Counted from the first letter of the stretch, positions 44,315 through 53,706 are shown. The stretch is 64,000 nucleotides of DNA from Cupriavidus taiwanensis (GCF_900249755.1 NZ_LT976854.1:1774927-1838926); one strand, 5' to 3'. Numbers and translations: made by a program. Notes: generated by a model from the sequence alone, not told the origin.

Positions 44315-45151
44315 TCAACGCGCCGCGGCGCTGCGCGCCTGCGGCAAGGTCACGGTGTCCGGCGCGTCGAACAGCAGGCCATGGATGCGCTGCGCCGCGG
44401 CCTGGAATTCCGAGCCGCCCTGGCTGGCCAGGCTGAACTGGTGGCTGTTGAGCTCCGCGCGCACGCGGCCGGGATGCGGCGACAGCAGCAGGATGCGCGT
44501 GCCCACCACCAGCGCCTCTTCGATCGAATGGGTGACGAACAGCAGCGTCAGCGCGGCGTCATCGCACAGCGCCAGCAGTTCTTCCTGCATGCGCCGGCGC
44601 GTCAGCGCGTCCAGCGCGGCAAAGGGCTCGTCCATCAGCAGCACCTTGGGCCGCATCGCCAGCGCGCGCGCAATGGCCACACGCTGCTTCATGCCGCCGG
44701 ACAAGGTATGCGGATAGGCGTCGGCAAAGTCGGCCAGGCCCACCTTGCGCAGGCTGTCCAGCGCCAGCTCGCGCGCCTCGGCGCGCGCGAGGCCGCGCGC
44801 GTGCCGCAGCGGGAATATCACGTTCTGCAGCACCGTCTTCCAGGGCGGCAGCTGGTCGAACTCCTGGAACACCACGATGCGGTCCGGGCCAGGCTGCTGC
44901 ACGCGCCGGCCTTCGAGCCGGATCTCGCCCTCGCTGGGCGCGACGAACCCCGCCACCGCCTTCAGCAGCGTCGACTTGCCGCAGCCGGACGGGCCCAGCA
45001 GCACGAAGCGGTCGCCCGCGTGCACGTCGAAGCTGACGCGATGCGTGGCGCGCACGATGCGCTCGGGGGTGCGGTATTCCAGCGACACGCCGTCCACCTG
45101 CAGCAGCGGCGCGGCGCGGTCCGAGACCACGCGCAGGTTGTGTGTAGCCAT
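44315..45151 (-). CDS. ABC transporter ATPase (sulfonate/nitrate/taurine type)
   Basis: A 278-aa ATPase (SsuB/TauB family) starting MATHNLRVVSDRAA at 45151, 2 nt after the binding-protein stop codon. Walker A LLGPSGCGKSTLLK, Q-loop in VVFQEFDQLPPWKTV, signature LSGGMKQRVAIARAL, Walker B VLLMDEPFAALD and H-loop in VTHSIEEALVVG are all intact. It drives uptake with the downstream permease. Confidence 0.94.
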   Translation of the reverse strand: MATHNLRVVSDRAAPLLQVDGVSLEYRTPERIVRATHRVSFDVHAGDRFVLLGPSGCGKSTLLKAVAGFVAPSEGEIRLEGRRVQQPGPDRIVVFQEFDQLPPWKTVLQNVIFPLRHARGLARAEARELALDSLRKVGLADFADAYPHTLSGGMKQRVAIARALAMRPKVLLMDEPFAALDALTRRRMQEELLALCDDAALTLLFVTHSIEEALVVGTRILLLSPHPGRVRAELNSHQFSLASQGGSEFQAAAQRIHGLLFDAPDTVTLPQARSAAAR

Positions 45152-45153
45152 GC

Positions 45154-46179
45154 TCAGCTCCCTTGCGCGGTCACCGGGTCCGCGAAGAAATAGTCCTGCC
45201 ACGACTTCGGCTGGTTGCGGATCGCGCCGACGCGATGCATGAACGAGGCCAGCGCAAAGGTGTTCTGCGGCGCCACGCGGAACTGCACCTGCGGGTTCTT
45301 CAGCACGCGCAGCAGCAGCGCGCGGTCGGTGCGGGCCTTGCTCTGGCGCAGGTAGATGTCGGCGGCGGCTTCGGGATTGGCGGTGGCAAAGGCGGCGGCC
45401 TCTGCCAGCGCATCGACGAAGGCGCGATAGGTCTTGGGGTTGTCGTTGCGGAACTTCTCGGTCGCGTACAGCACCGTGGAAGAGCTTGGGCCGCCCAGCA
45501 CGTCATACGAGTTCAGCACGATGCGCGCGTTGGGGTTGCCCGCCAGTTCCTGCTCCTGGAACGGCGGATTGCCGAAGTGGCCGGTGATCTCGGTGCCGCC
45601 GGAAATGATCGCCGCGGCGGCGTCCGGGTGCGGCACCGCAACGGTCCACTTGTCGAGGCGGTTGTATTCCTTGTCGCCCCATTGCCTGGCCGCAGCCAGC
45701 TGCAGCACGCGCGACTGCACCGACACGCCCACCGCCGGCAGCGCGATGCGGTCCTTCTCGGTGAAATCGGCAATCGACTTCACCTTGGGGTTGTTGCTCA
45801 CCAGGTAGTACGGGAAGTTGCCCAGCGACGCCACGCCGCGCACGTTCTGCTTGCCGTGGGTGCGGTCCCACAGCGTCAGCAGCGGGCCCACGCCGGCGCC
45901 GGCGATATCGATGGCACCGGACAGCAGCGCGTCATTGACCGCGGCGCCGCCCGACAGTTGCGTCCATTCGACCTTGATGTCGACGCCCTGCTGCTTGCCG
46001 TGCTTCTCGATCAGCTGCTGGTCGCGCGCCACGTTGAGCAGCAGGTAGACCACGCCGAACTGCTCCGCAATTCGCAGCTTGGAGGTAGGCAGCTTGCCTT
46101 CGGCGTGCGCGGTGCCGGTGATGGCCAGGCCGGCGCACAGCGCCAGCAGGCCGAGCTTGCGGGAAAAACGAGTGAACAT
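45154..46179 (-). CDS. Periplasmic substrate-binding protein (NitT/TauT family)
   Basis: A 341-aa binding protein with a signal peptide ending TGTAHAEG and a mature part typical of aliphatic sulfonate/taurine binding proteins (LRIAEQFGVVYLLLNVARDQ, DALLSGAIDIAGAGVGPLL, GTEITGHFGNPPFQEQEL). The ligand cannot be set from sequence, but the adjacent TauD-family dioxygenase suggests an organosulfonate or sulfate ester. It lies 81 bp after that gene. Confidence 0.9.
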   Translation of the reverse strand: MFTRFSRKLGLLALCAGLAITGTAHAEGKLPTSKLRIAEQFGVVYLLLNVARDQQLIEKHGKQQGVDIKVEWTQLSGGAAVNDALLSGAIDIAGAGVGPLLTLWDRTHGKQNVRGVASLGNFPYYLVSNNPKVKSIADFTEKDRIALPAVGVSVQSRVLQLAAARQWGDKEYNRLDKWTVAVPHPDAAAAIISGGTEITGHFGNPPFQEQELAGNPNARIVLNSYDVLGGPSSSTVLYATEKFRNDNPKTYRAFVDALAEAAAFATANPEAAADIYLRQSKARTDRALLLRVLKNPQVQFRVAPQNTFALASFMHRVGAIRNQPKSWQDYFFADPVTAQGS

Positions 46180-46260
46180 GATCAGGACTCCAGGGAATAC
46201 GGTGGATTGGCGCCCGCCGCTGCGAGCGCCCTGGGATGACCTGCGATACCGCTGCCGCCT

Positions 46261-47187
46261 TCAGCGCGGCACGTCGCCTTCGATGGTGGTGCGGTACATC
46301 ACGCGCCGCTGTTCCGGCGGACAGCCCGCGGCAAGATGCAGCAGCGAGCGGTTGTCCCAGAACACCAGGTCATGTGGCTGCCACTGGTGGCGGTAGATGT
46401 GGGCGGGCTTGACGCTGTGCGCGAACAACTGCTCCAGCAGGTCGCGGCTTTCCTGTTCGGGCAGGCCGACGATGCGGGTGGTGAAGTGCTCGCTGACAAA
46501 GAGCGCCTTGCGCCCCGTTTCCGGATGGGTGCGCACCACCGGCTGCAGCACCGGCCTGACCTGCGCGATCTGCTCCGGCGTCAGGTTGGGCCGCCACGGG
46601 CTGCGCTGCTGCAGCTCGGCGTAACGCGCCAGGTAGGTGTGCTCGGCCTGCAGGCCATCGACGGCGCGTTGCAGCGCCGCCGGCAGCGTTTCCCAGGCCA
46701 GGTGCATGTTGGCGAACAGCGTGTCGCCGCCTTCGGCGGGCAGCTCGCGCGCATGCAGCAGCGAACCGAGGCTGGGCTTTTCCTTGTACGACAGGTCCGA
46801 ATGCCAGAAGTGGCCGGCATCGCCCAGCCCGATCGGCTTGCCGTTCTCGACCACGTTGGACACCACCAGCACTTCCGGATGGCCCGGCAACTGGAACTGG
46901 TGCAGCACGTGGATCTGCAGCGGGCCGAAGCGGCGGCTGAAATCGATCTGCTGCGCAGGCGTGATCTGCTGGTCGCGGAACACCACCACGTGGTAGTCGA
47001 GGTGGGCGCGATGGATGCGCGCAAGATCCGCGTCGGACAGCGGCTGCGACAAGTCGAGCCCGATCACTTCCGCGCCCAGCGGCGCGTCCAGCGGACGGAT
47101 CTCGAAGTTGCCCGCGTTTGCGGAAACGGTGGAAAGCGGCGCGCTCTGCTGGCGCGAAACACTGGCGTGGGCGGTTGCGGTCGTCAT
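46261..47187 (-). CDS. TauD/TfdA-family Fe(II)/2-oxoglutarate dioxygenase
   Basis: A 308-aa oxygenase that, in characterised relatives, hydroxylates taurine, alkyl sulfonates, alkyl sulfates or phenoxyacetates. The ATG at 47187 (MTTATAHASVSRQQS) is preferred; an ATG 15 nt upstream is possible. Iron ligands are His and Asp in HFWHSDLSYKEKPS (~128) and His in WDNRSLLHLAAG (~282); the 2-oxoglutarate Arg is in RRVMYRTTIEGD. It leads an operon with the ABC importer, so the product is probably sulfite released from an imported organosulfur compound. Confidence 0.92.
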   Translation of the reverse strand: MTTATAHASVSRQQSAPLSTVSANAGNFEIRPLDAPLGAEVIGLDLSQPLSDADLARIHRAHLDYHVVVFRDQQITPAQQIDFSRRFGPLQIHVLHQFQLPGHPEVLVVSNVVENGKPIGLGDAGHFWHSDLSYKEKPSLGSLLHARELPAEGGDTLFANMHLAWETLPAALQRAVDGLQAEHTYLARYAELQQRSPWRPNLTPEQIAQVRPVLQPVVRTHPETGRKALFVSEHFTTRIVGLPEQESRDLLEQLFAHSVKPAHIYRHQWQPHDLVFWDNRSLLHLAAGCPPEQRRVMYRTTIEGDVPR

Positions 47188-47339
47188 GGCAAGCTCTGGC
47201 ATACGGGGGAACCGATGCGGCATCCGGGATGCCGCGTACAAGCTTGCACTGTAGAGAGCCGGCCATTGCACGGTCAACGAATCATATCGCTGGCCCTTAT
47301 CCGCTTATCGCATATCCATGTCTCGACATTGGCGGGCGA
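47188..47339. promoter_or_regulatory. Promoter region of the dioxygenase-ABC operon
   Basis: The gap between the dioxygenase start and the cytochrome gene contains an AT-richer stretch around 47285-47330 with TTATC repeats and CGCATATCCA (47309-47318). The same 10-mer recurs at 49337-49346, between the molybdenum oxidoreductase and metY. This could be a site for a sulfur-starvation regulator, but I cannot place -35/-10 elements. Confidence 0.4.
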
Positions 47340-47926
47340 TCAGGGCTTGCCTGGGCAACCGCTGCGGCACGGCACGTTGGCAGTATCCGGGCGCGCGTCG
47401 GCGACAAAGCCATCGCGGTTCGGCATCTTCACCTGCGGCAGCGTGCGCGCGTCAAGCACCGCCTCTGCGGGCAGGATGCCGTTCTTGTGCAGCAGCCACG
47501 CGGTGACGGCATAGACCTCGTCCGGTGCCAGGCTCTGCGGCGCGTTGTAGGGCATGGCACGGTTGATGAAGTCGAATACCGTGGTCGCGTAGGGCCAGAA
47601 GCTGCCGATGGTCTTGACCGGATCCTTCCCCTGGCGGCGTCCTTCAGCGTGCCCTGCCCGCCCACCAGCGCATCGGCCGGCTTGCCTTCGCCATTGACGC
47701 CGTGGCATGCGGCACAGTGCTGCGCATAGACCTGCTGGCCACGCGCGACCGTGCCGCTGCCCGGCGGCAGGCCCGTGCCGTCCGGGATCACGTCGATATT
47801 CCACGCGGCAAGGTCGCGCTCGCTGGCGGGACGGCCTATGCCATAGGTCTGCGCAACGGCCGTTTGCGCGGTGCAGGCCAGCGCGAGGACCGCGACGGTA
47901 CCGCTGAATCGTTCAAGCGCGCGCAT
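47340..47926 (-). pseudogene. Frameshifted cytochrome c subunit of sulfite/sulfane dehydrogenase
   Basis: The gene should encode a 195-aa monohaem cytochrome c (SorB/SoxD-like). The first part, from ATG 47926, has a signal peptide (ending QTAVAQ) and the haem site CAACH, up to GTLKDAARG. The rest, from GKDPVKTIGSFWPYATTVFD through FINRAMPYNAPQSL to the stop at 47340, is in another frame. The join is at a run of four C (47628-47631; G on the coding strand), and one extra base there restores a continuous protein. This is either a true loss-of-function or a sequencing error. The start overlaps the oxidoreductase gene by 14 nt. Confidence 0.85.
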
Positions 47927-49154
47927 TGGCAATGCTCCCGTCCGCGGCCACGCGCCAGCGCTGGATCGCGTTGTAGTGATAGGTGGAAGCCACGCCGCGC
48001 GCGGCCACGAGCTGGTCCGGCGTGGGCTGGACGTTGCCGGCTTCGTCGATGGCGCGGCTCTCCAGCGAAGCCGGCCCGCCATCCCAGCGCCACGGCAGGC
48101 GGAAACGCACCAGCGCGCGGTCCAGCACCGGCTCCTGCAGCTGCGCCTCGCGCCAGCTGCGGCCGCCATCGACCGACACCTCGACGCGGCGGATGCGCCC
48201 GTGGCCCGACCACGCCAGGCCCGAGATCTCATAAAATCCGCGCTCACGCAGTTCGTGGTCCGGCGCGGGGAAGGTGATCACGGACTTCACGTCCATCAGG
48301 AAGGTGAACTGCCGCGCGCTGCCGTCGGGCAAGGAGTCCGTGTACTTCGACGTCTCTTCGCGCGACATGAACGGCGCGCGCCCCAGCTTCAGGCGCCGCA
48401 GCCACTTGATGGACATGTTGCCCTCATAGCCCGGCAGGAACAGCCGCAGCGGATAGCCATGCTCGGGCCGCAGCATCTCGCCGTTCTGCGCATAGACCAG
48501 CAATGCGTCTTCCAGCGCCTTGGCCAGCGGCACGCTGCGCGTCATGGCTGCGCCGTCGGCGCCTTCGGCCAGCACCCACGCAGCTTCCGGCGCCACGCCG
48601 ACTTCGTCGAGTACCACGGACAACGGCACGCCGGTCCACTCGCAGCAAGACAGCAGGCCGTGGCTGATCTGCACGGACCTGGCGCCGGGCGCCTTCCACT
48701 CGCGTCCGGTGTTGCCCGAGCACTCCAGGAAATGGATGCGCGATACCGACGGCAGGCGCACCAGGTCGTCCATGGTGAAGATGCGCGGGCGCGCCACCAG
48801 CCCGTGCACCGCCAGCCGGTGCTGCGCCGGGTCGATCAGCGGGATGCCGGCGTGATGGCGCTCGAACACCAGCCCGGTCGGCGTGATGATGCCGCGCAGG
48901 TCCTGCAGCGGCGTCATCGACGAGTTGGCGCCGGGCAGCGGCGCCGCGCTGCGGCTGCGCCGCACCACGTCTTTCTCGAACGGGGACGGCTGGCCGTAGG
49001 CATGCCACAGCACGGGCTCGCCCGGCGTGCGCGTCCACGGCGCAACCGTCAGCGGTTCAGCGCGCGCCGCGGTGGCGGCGCCGGCCGCGGCGGCGCCCAG
49101 CACCGCCCCGCGCTGCAGGAAGCGCCGGCGGCCGGAAGTCGGGTCATTGTTCAT
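47913..49154 (-). CDS. Molybdenum sulfite/sulfane dehydrogenase (SoxC/SorA-like)
   Basis: A 413-aa Tat-exported molybdopterin enzyme of the sulfite oxidase fold. The signal RRRFLQRGAVLGAAAAG starts at residue 9. The Mo-ligating Cys is in HFLECSGNTGREW (~143), and HGLLSCCEWTGVPLSVVLDE is the SoxC/SorA type. A dimerisation domain with VEVSVDGGRSW follows. It oxidises sulfite or SoxY-bound sulfane and passes electrons to a cytochrome c. Its partner gene directly downstream is frameshifted, so activity may be impaired. No soxXYZAB is in the window, so a sulfite-detoxifying role beside the sulfonate operon is likely. Confidence 0.9.
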   Translation of the reverse strand: MNNDPTSGRRRFLQRGAVLGAAAAGAATAARAEPLTVAPWTRTPGEPVLWHAYGQPSPFEKDVVRRSRSAAPLPGANSSMTPLQDLRGIITPTGLVFERHHAGIPLIDPAQHRLAVHGLVARPRIFTMDDLVRLPSVSRIHFLECSGNTGREWKAPGARSVQISHGLLSCCEWTGVPLSVVLDEVGVAPEAAWVLAEGADGAAMTRSVPLAKALEDALLVYAQNGEMLRPEHGYPLRLFLPGYEGNMSIKWLRRLKLGRAPFMSREETSKYTDSLPDGSARQFTFLMDVKSVITFPAPDHELRERGFYEISGLAWSGHGRIRRVEVSVDGGRSWREAQLQEPVLDRALVRFRLPWRWDGGPASLESRAIDEAGNVQPTPDQLVAARGVASTYHYNAIQRWRVAADGSIANARA

Positions 49155-49547
49155 CGTGAGGGCGGGGTCAGTCTGGTAGCGATCAAAATGCGCAGACTGT
49201 AGGACAGCACCGGCACTCGGCCAACGAAGAAGAATGCATGCCGATATGCCAGCGCCGCGCTGCGCGCCATATGCGCGGGGGCGATAACCAATGCCGCCGC
49301 TCGCGGTCGGGGCATGACCGCTGCGCTGCGGCACCGCGCATATCCAAATGCAATAAGTTTCCTTGCCTCGCGCGAGCGCCGTCGGCAACCATAGCGGCCA
49401 CGCCGCAGGGGCGTGCACGGGCTGGCTGGTACCATCGCACGGCCTGGTGCGCCCGCGCGGCGCCCCGCTCGGCATGACCGGCGCCATGGCAGGCACTGCC
49501 CTGTCGCGGCGGTCCGGCACCCAACAGCGAGACGAAGAGAGAACAAG
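49155..49547. other. Divergent regulatory region between the SoxC-like gene and metY
   Basis: About 390 bp with no supported gene. An AT-rich island at 49337-49365 contains CGCATATCCA followed by AATGCAATAAG, a possible sulfur-regulator (CysB-like) site. The ends are GC-rich and featureless. It must hold promoters in both directions, which I cannot assign confidently. Confidence 0.5.
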
Positions 49548-50822
49548 ATGAGACTCGAAACCCTGGCCGTCCATGGCGGCTATTCGCCCGATCCCACCAC
49601 GCGCGCGGTGGCCGTGCCCATTTACCAGACCGTGGCCTACGCCTTCGACAACGCGCAGCATGGCGCGGACCTGTTCGACCTGAAGGTGGCCGGCAATATC
49701 TACAGCCGCATCATGAACCCGACCAACGACGTGCTCGAGCAGCGCCTGGCCGCGCTCGAGGGCGGCGTCGGTGCGCTGGCGCTGGCGTCCGGCATGGCGG
49801 CGATCACCTATGCGATCCAGACCATTGCCGAGGCCGGCGACAACATCGTCTCGTCCAGCCAGCTGTACGGCGGCACCTACAACCTGCTGGCGCACACGCT
49901 GCCGCAGTCCGGCATCGAGACCCGCTTTGCCGACGGCCGCAATCCTGCCAGCTTCGGCGACCTGATCGACGCGCGCACCAAGGCGGTGTTCGTCGAGTCG
50001 GTGGGCAACCCGCTCGGCAACGTGGTCGACATCGCCGCGATCGCGCGCGTCGCGCACAACCACGGCGTGCCGCTGATCGTCGATAACACGGTGCCGTCGC
50101 CCTACCTGTGCCGGCCGTTCGAGCATGGCGCGGATATCGTCGTGCATTCGCTGACCAAATATCTGGGCGGCCATGGCAACAGCGTCGGCGGCGCCATCGT
50201 CGACAGCGGCAAGTTCCCGTGGGCACAGCACAAGGAGCGCTTCCGCCGCCTGAACGAGCCCGACGTGTCGTACCACGGCGTGGTCTATACGGAAGCGCTG
50301 GGGCCGGCCGCCTATATCGGCCGCGCGCGGGTGGTGCCGCTGCGCAATACCGGCGCGGCGCTGTCGCCGTTCAACGCGTTCCTGATCCTGCAGGGCATCG
50401 AAACGCTGGCGCTGCGGCTGGACCGCATCACCGACAACGCGCTGGCGATCGCGCGCCACCTGCGGCAGCACGCCAAGGTGGCGTGGGTCAACTTTGCCGG
50501 CCTGCCCGACCATGCCGACCACGCGCTGGTGCAGCAATACCTGGGCGGCCGCGGCCCCGGCATCCTGTCGTTCGGGCTGAAGCAGGGCGGCCGCGAAGGC
50601 GGCGCGCGCTTCCTCGATGCGCTGCAGCTGTTTACGCGGCTGGTCAATATCGGCGATGCCAAGTCGCTGGCGACCCACCCTGCGTCGACCACGCACCGCC
50701 AGCTCAATGCCGCAGAACTGCAGGCGGCCGGCGTCAGCGAGGACATGGTGCGCCTGTCGATCGGCATCGAGCATATCGACGACCTGATCGAAGACCTGGA
50801 CCGCGCCCTGGCAGCCGCCTGA
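49548..50822 (+). CDS. metY: O-acetylhomoserine sulfhydrylase (MetY-type PLP enzyme)
   Basis: A 424-aa Cys/Met metabolism PLP-dependent enzyme that combines O-acetylhomoserine with sulfide (or methanethiol) to make homocysteine (or methionine). It starts [20 protein letters not shown] after AGAGAGAACAAG. The PLP Lys is in [13 protein letters not shown] (~204). [22 protein letters not shown] and the C-terminal [17 protein letters not shown] are typical of MetY at this length. It fits the neighbouring sulfur genes. Confidence 0.94.
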   Translation: MRLETLAVHGGYSPDPTTRAVAVPIYQTVAYAFDNAQHGADLFDLKVAGNIYSRIMNPTNDVLEQRLAALEGGVGALALASGMAAITYAIQTIAEAGDNIVSSSQLYGGTYNLLAHTLPQSGIETRFADGRNPASFGDLIDARTKAVFVESVGNPLGNVVDIAAIARVAHNHGVPLIVDNTVPSPYLCRPFEHGADIVVHSLTKYLGGHGNSVGGAIVDSGKFPWAQHKERFRRLNEPDVSYHGVVYTEALGPAAYIGRARVVPLRNTGAALSPFNAFLILQGIETLALRLDRITDNALAIARHLRQHAKVAWVNFAGLPDHADHALVQQYLGGRGPGILSFGLKQGGREGGARFLDALQLFTRLVNIGDAKSLATHPASTTHRQLNAAELQAAGVSEDMVRLSIGIEHIDDLIEDLDRALAAA

Positions 50823-50846
50823 CCCCCGCCATCCCGCCTGTGTTCT

Positions 50847-50872
50847 CCCCTCTCCCGCCTGCGGGAGAGGGG
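50847..50872. repeat. REP-like palindrome
   Basis: A perfect 12-bp inverted repeat CCCCTCTCCCGC-CT-GCGGGAGAGGGG, followed by CGGGGGAGAGGGCC to 50887, lies between the convergent metY and YbhN-like genes. It is the same family as the palindromes at 35168 and 60031 and could serve as a bidirectional transcription block. Confidence 0.9.
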
Positions 50873-50921
50873 CCGGGGGAGAGGGCCAGCGCTCGCACCA
50901 GCCGACCACCTCACCCCACGC

Positions 50922-51881
50922 CTATCCCCCGCCACGCTTCCCCCGCGCCTCCAGCACAAAATACCCGATCGCGCCGATCATCAACGGAATCAGATAATAC
51001 AGCGCGCGGTAAGCGATCAGCGCCGCGAGCAGCAGCCCGTGCGGCACCTGGTCGCCCAGCATCGTCAGGAACACGGTCTCGATCACGCCGAGGCCGCCGG
51101 GAATGCGCACCACCACGCCCGCCAGTCCCGAAGCCAGCAGCACGCCAAGCACGGTGAAGTACGTCGCATGCGTATGCAGCAGCGCATACAGGATCGCACC
51201 CATCGCCATCCAGTGCGCCGCCGACAATACGCACTGCAACGCCGCGAAGCGCATCGACGGCACATAGATGTCGTGGTCGCGCACGGTGCGGTGGCGGCCG
51301 TGCCAGAGCGCGCACGCGGCCAGGTAGCCGACGGGCACCGCCAGCATCAGCGTGCCCAGCAGCCGCGTCAGCGTTGAAGGAATGCCCCACTCCGGCGGCA
51401 GCACCACCAGTTCGCCGGCCAGGATGGCGCCTGCCAGCACGGCATAGCCGAGCCAGTTGGTCGTGACCACCACCACGAACAGGCTCCAGATCTGCGGCGC
51501 GCTCAGCCCCGCGCGCGAATACAGCCGGTAGCGCACGCCCGCGCCGCCCAGCGTGGCGCCCAGGTTGAGACTGAGCGTGTAGCTGACATAGGAGATCGCC
51601 ATCACCCGGCGCAGCGGCAGCGGGTGCCCGGCATAGCGGCAGCCGAGCACGTCGAACTGGCTGTACAGCAGCCCGCTCAGCGCGACGAAGCCGGCCGCCG
51701 GCAGCAGCTTGCGCGCGTTGAAGCCGCGCAGCGCGGCCAGCACCGCGTCCCAGTCGATGGTGCCCAGCTTGCGGGCGATCAGCGCCAGCACGGCGGCAAT
51801 GAAGAGGATGCCGATGGCGCGGCGCCAGGCCGGCCAGTGCGCATGCTGGCGGATCGCCGACAGGGCCTCGGCGCCCGTCAT
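50922..51881 (-). CDS. YbhN/UPF0104-family membrane protein (LPG synthase-like)
   Basis: A 319-aa protein with about eight hydrophobic helices matching the membrane part of lysylphosphatidylglycerol synthase (LSLNLGATLGGAGVRYRLYSRAGL and GVVVRIPGGLGVIETVFL are recognisable). The aminoacyl-transferase domain is absent. Members beside ClsB are thought to act in phospholipid movement or cardiolipin metabolism, but the activity is not settled. It overlaps the end of the cardiolipin synthase gene by 4 nt. Confidence 0.88.
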   Translation of the reverse strand: MTGAEALSAIRQHAHWPAWRRAIGILFIAAVLALIARKLGTIDWDAVLAALRGFNARKLLPAAGFVALSGLLYSQFDVLGCRYAGHPLPLRRVMAISYVSYTLSLNLGATLGGAGVRYRLYSRAGLSAPQIWSLFVVVVTTNWLGYAVLAGAILAGELVVLPPEWGIPSTLTRLLGTLMLAVPVGYLAACALWHGRHRTVRDHDIYVPSMRFAALQCVLSAAHWMAMGAILYALLHTHATYFTVLGVLLASGLAGVVVRIPGGLGVIETVFLTMLGDQVPHGLLLAALIAYRALYYLIPLMIGAIGYFVLEARGKRGGG

Positions 51882-53122
51882 TCCGCGCCTCCGCGCAGCA
51901 CCACCACGCGCCGCGCTTTGCGCCGCCCATTGCGCCGCCCGCCCGGCATCGGCTGCACCAGCCGCGGCGCATGCGCCGGCAGCCAGCCGGCCCAGGCGGG
52001 GAAGCGGCGCAGGAAGTGGAACATCAGCGTCGCGCCCAGCGCGTCGAGGCGGCTGCGTGGAGACTTCAATCCCGGCGGCACGGCGCGGCAGCGCGCGCCG
52101 ATCAGCGCTTCAAGCCGGCCGCGCAGGTGGCGGGCAAAGGCTTCGTCGCTGATCACGAGATTGGCCTCGAGGTTCAGCGACAGGCTCAGCGGGTCCAGGT
52201 TGCTGGAGCCGACCGTGGCCCAGCTGTCGTCCACCACCGCGACCTTGCCGTGGAAGGGCCGCTCGACGTACTCCAGGATCTGCACGCCGGCGTCCTGCAG
52301 GTGCGCGTAGAGCAGGCCGCCGGCGCGCGCCACCCACGGCATGTCGGGCTTGCCCTGCAACAGCAGCCGCACCCGCACGCCGCGCGCGGCGGCTTCGCAC
52401 AGCGCATGCAGCAGCCGGTAGCCCGGCAGGAAGTAGGCGTTGGCGATGATGACCTCGCTGCGCGCCGCGCGGATCGCGTCCAGGTAGGCGAATTCGATGT
52501 CGTTGCGGTGGCGGTGGTTGTCGCGCGTGACCAGGCTGGCGCGTGGCGCGGGCATGCGCGGCTGCGGTCCCTCGCGTGCGGCCGGCGCCGCGGGCAGGGG
52601 CGGCGGCAGGCATGCGCCGGGCATCGCGCGCACCAGGAAGTCGTGCACCTGGCGTGCAAACGGGCCGCGGATTTCCACCGCATAGTCCTGCTTGGCCAGC
52701 GGACCGAACTGGTACAGGTGCTCCGCCGAGAAATTGAGGCCGCCGACGAACGCCACTTCGGCATCGATGGCGACCAGCTTGCGGTGCATGCGGCGGAAGA
52801 TGTGCGTGCGCACGCCGAACAGCCGCGGCCGCGGCGAGAATGTGCAGAACTGCACGCCTGCATCGACCAGCCCGGTGATGAAGGCCGGCGACAGGTCATG
52901 CGAGCCGAAGCCATCCACCGTCAGCGCCACGCGCACGCCGCGGCGCGCGGCCGCCACCAGCGCCGCTTGCAATTTGTGGCCTACCTCGTCTTCAAACAGG
53001 ATAAAAGTTTCCAGCAGTACGCTTGCGCGTGCGCGCGCAATGGCGTCGAACACGCACGGAAAATACTCCTCGCCGTTCTCCAGCAGGCGGAAGTGGTCGG
53101 AAGCGGGCGGCAGCGGTGTCAT
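51878..53122 (-). CDS. clsB: Cardiolipin synthase ClsB
   Basis: A 414-aa phospholipase-D-superfamily enzyme that condenses phospholipids to cardiolipin. The ATG at 53122 starts MTPLPPASDHFRLLENGEEYF. Both HKD motifs are present: HRKLVAIDAEVAFVGG (~112) and HGKVAVVDDSWATVGSSNLD (~292). No membrane helices precede the catalytic part, as in ClsB rather than ClsA. Its stop overlaps the YbhN-like start (ATGA), a pairing common in beta-proteobacteria. Confidence 0.94.
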   Translation of the reverse strand: MTPLPPASDHFRLLENGEEYFPCVFDAIARARASVLLETFILFEDEVGHKLQAALVAAARRGVRVALTVDGFGSHDLSPAFITGLVDAGVQFCTFSPRPRLFGVRTHIFRRMHRKLVAIDAEVAFVGGLNFSAEHLYQFGPLAKQDYAVEIRGPFARQVHDFLVRAMPGACLPPPLPAAPAAREGPQPRMPAPRASLVTRDNHRHRNDIEFAYLDAIRAARSEVIIANAYFLPGYRLLHALCEAAARGVRVRLLLQGKPDMPWVARAGGLLYAHLQDAGVQILEYVERPFHGKVAVVDDSWATVGSSNLDPLSLSLNLEANLVISDEAFARHLRGRLEALIGARCRAVPPGLKSPRSRLDALGATLMFHFLRRFPAWAGWLPAHAPRLVQPMPGGRRNGRRKARRVVVLRGGAE

Positions 53123-53175
53123 GGCCGGCAAATCGCCGCAAACACCATGCCAGCGAAATCCCCACGCCGACCGCC

Positions 53176-53532
53176 CTAAGCTCCGCGACGGCCGCGCCGC
53201 CAGCGCGCCATCATCGCGGCGGCCAGCGCCCCGGCGACCAGGCCGGCAACGAAGATCGCCACCGCCATGCCGCCCCACGGTCCCGCGGCAGCGTCATCGG
53301 CGCTGCCGCGCACGAGCGGCGCGAGCGACTGCCAGTCGGCGGCAGTGAACTGCGTCATCGCGGGCGCGCCATCCAGGCCATACACGCAGACCTCGCCGCC
53401 CGGCAGCTTGCAGAAGCGCTCGGGCGGACAACTGCGCAGGATGGCCTGCGTCTCGCCCTCGCCGCAGCGGGCACCGGCGCTGCGCAGCACCTGGATGGTG
53501 ACGTCGGGATGCTTGGTCAGTTGTTCGGGCAT
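53176..53532 (-). CDS. Small four-cysteine membrane protein (unknown function)
   Basis: A 118-aa protein starting MPEQLTKHPDVTIQVL. The N-terminal domain carries four Cys with spacing C23-X11-C35-X5-C41-X7-C49, suitable for a metal site or disulfides. A Thr/Trp segment (MTQFTAADWQSLAPLV) is followed by one transmembrane helix (~85-110) and an Arg-rich C terminus (RWRRGRRGA), so the Cys domain is probably periplasmic with the tail inside. I do not recognise a family. It is divergent from metQ and 53 bp upstream of clsB. Confidence 0.7.
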   Translation of the reverse strand: MPEQLTKHPDVTIQVLRSAGARCGEGETQAILRSCPPERFCKLPGGEVCVYGLDGAPAMTQFTAADWQSLAPLVRGSADDAAAGPWGGMAVAIFVAGLVAGALAAAMMARWRRGRRGA

Positions 53533-53642
53533 GGCGGCCTCCCATGGCAGGCAAGCGGGTGCGGTTCCTACAGCGTAGGCCTTATTCCGCGCAGGCATAT
53601 CACCATGCGTAATCGCTCGTTCGTTCCCTGGCTGCTTTTCCC

Positions 53643-53648
53643 TACAAT
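53643..53648 (+). promoter_or_regulatory. Probable -10 element of metQ
   Basis: TACAAT lies 58 bp before the metQ start codon. The matching -35 position (TTCGTT at 53620-53625) is weak. Confidence 0.4.
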
Positions 53649-53706
53649 GGGCCGATGCCGCGGCGCGACGCCGCCGGCAACCAACAACATCCAAGGGGAG
53701 CATCCG

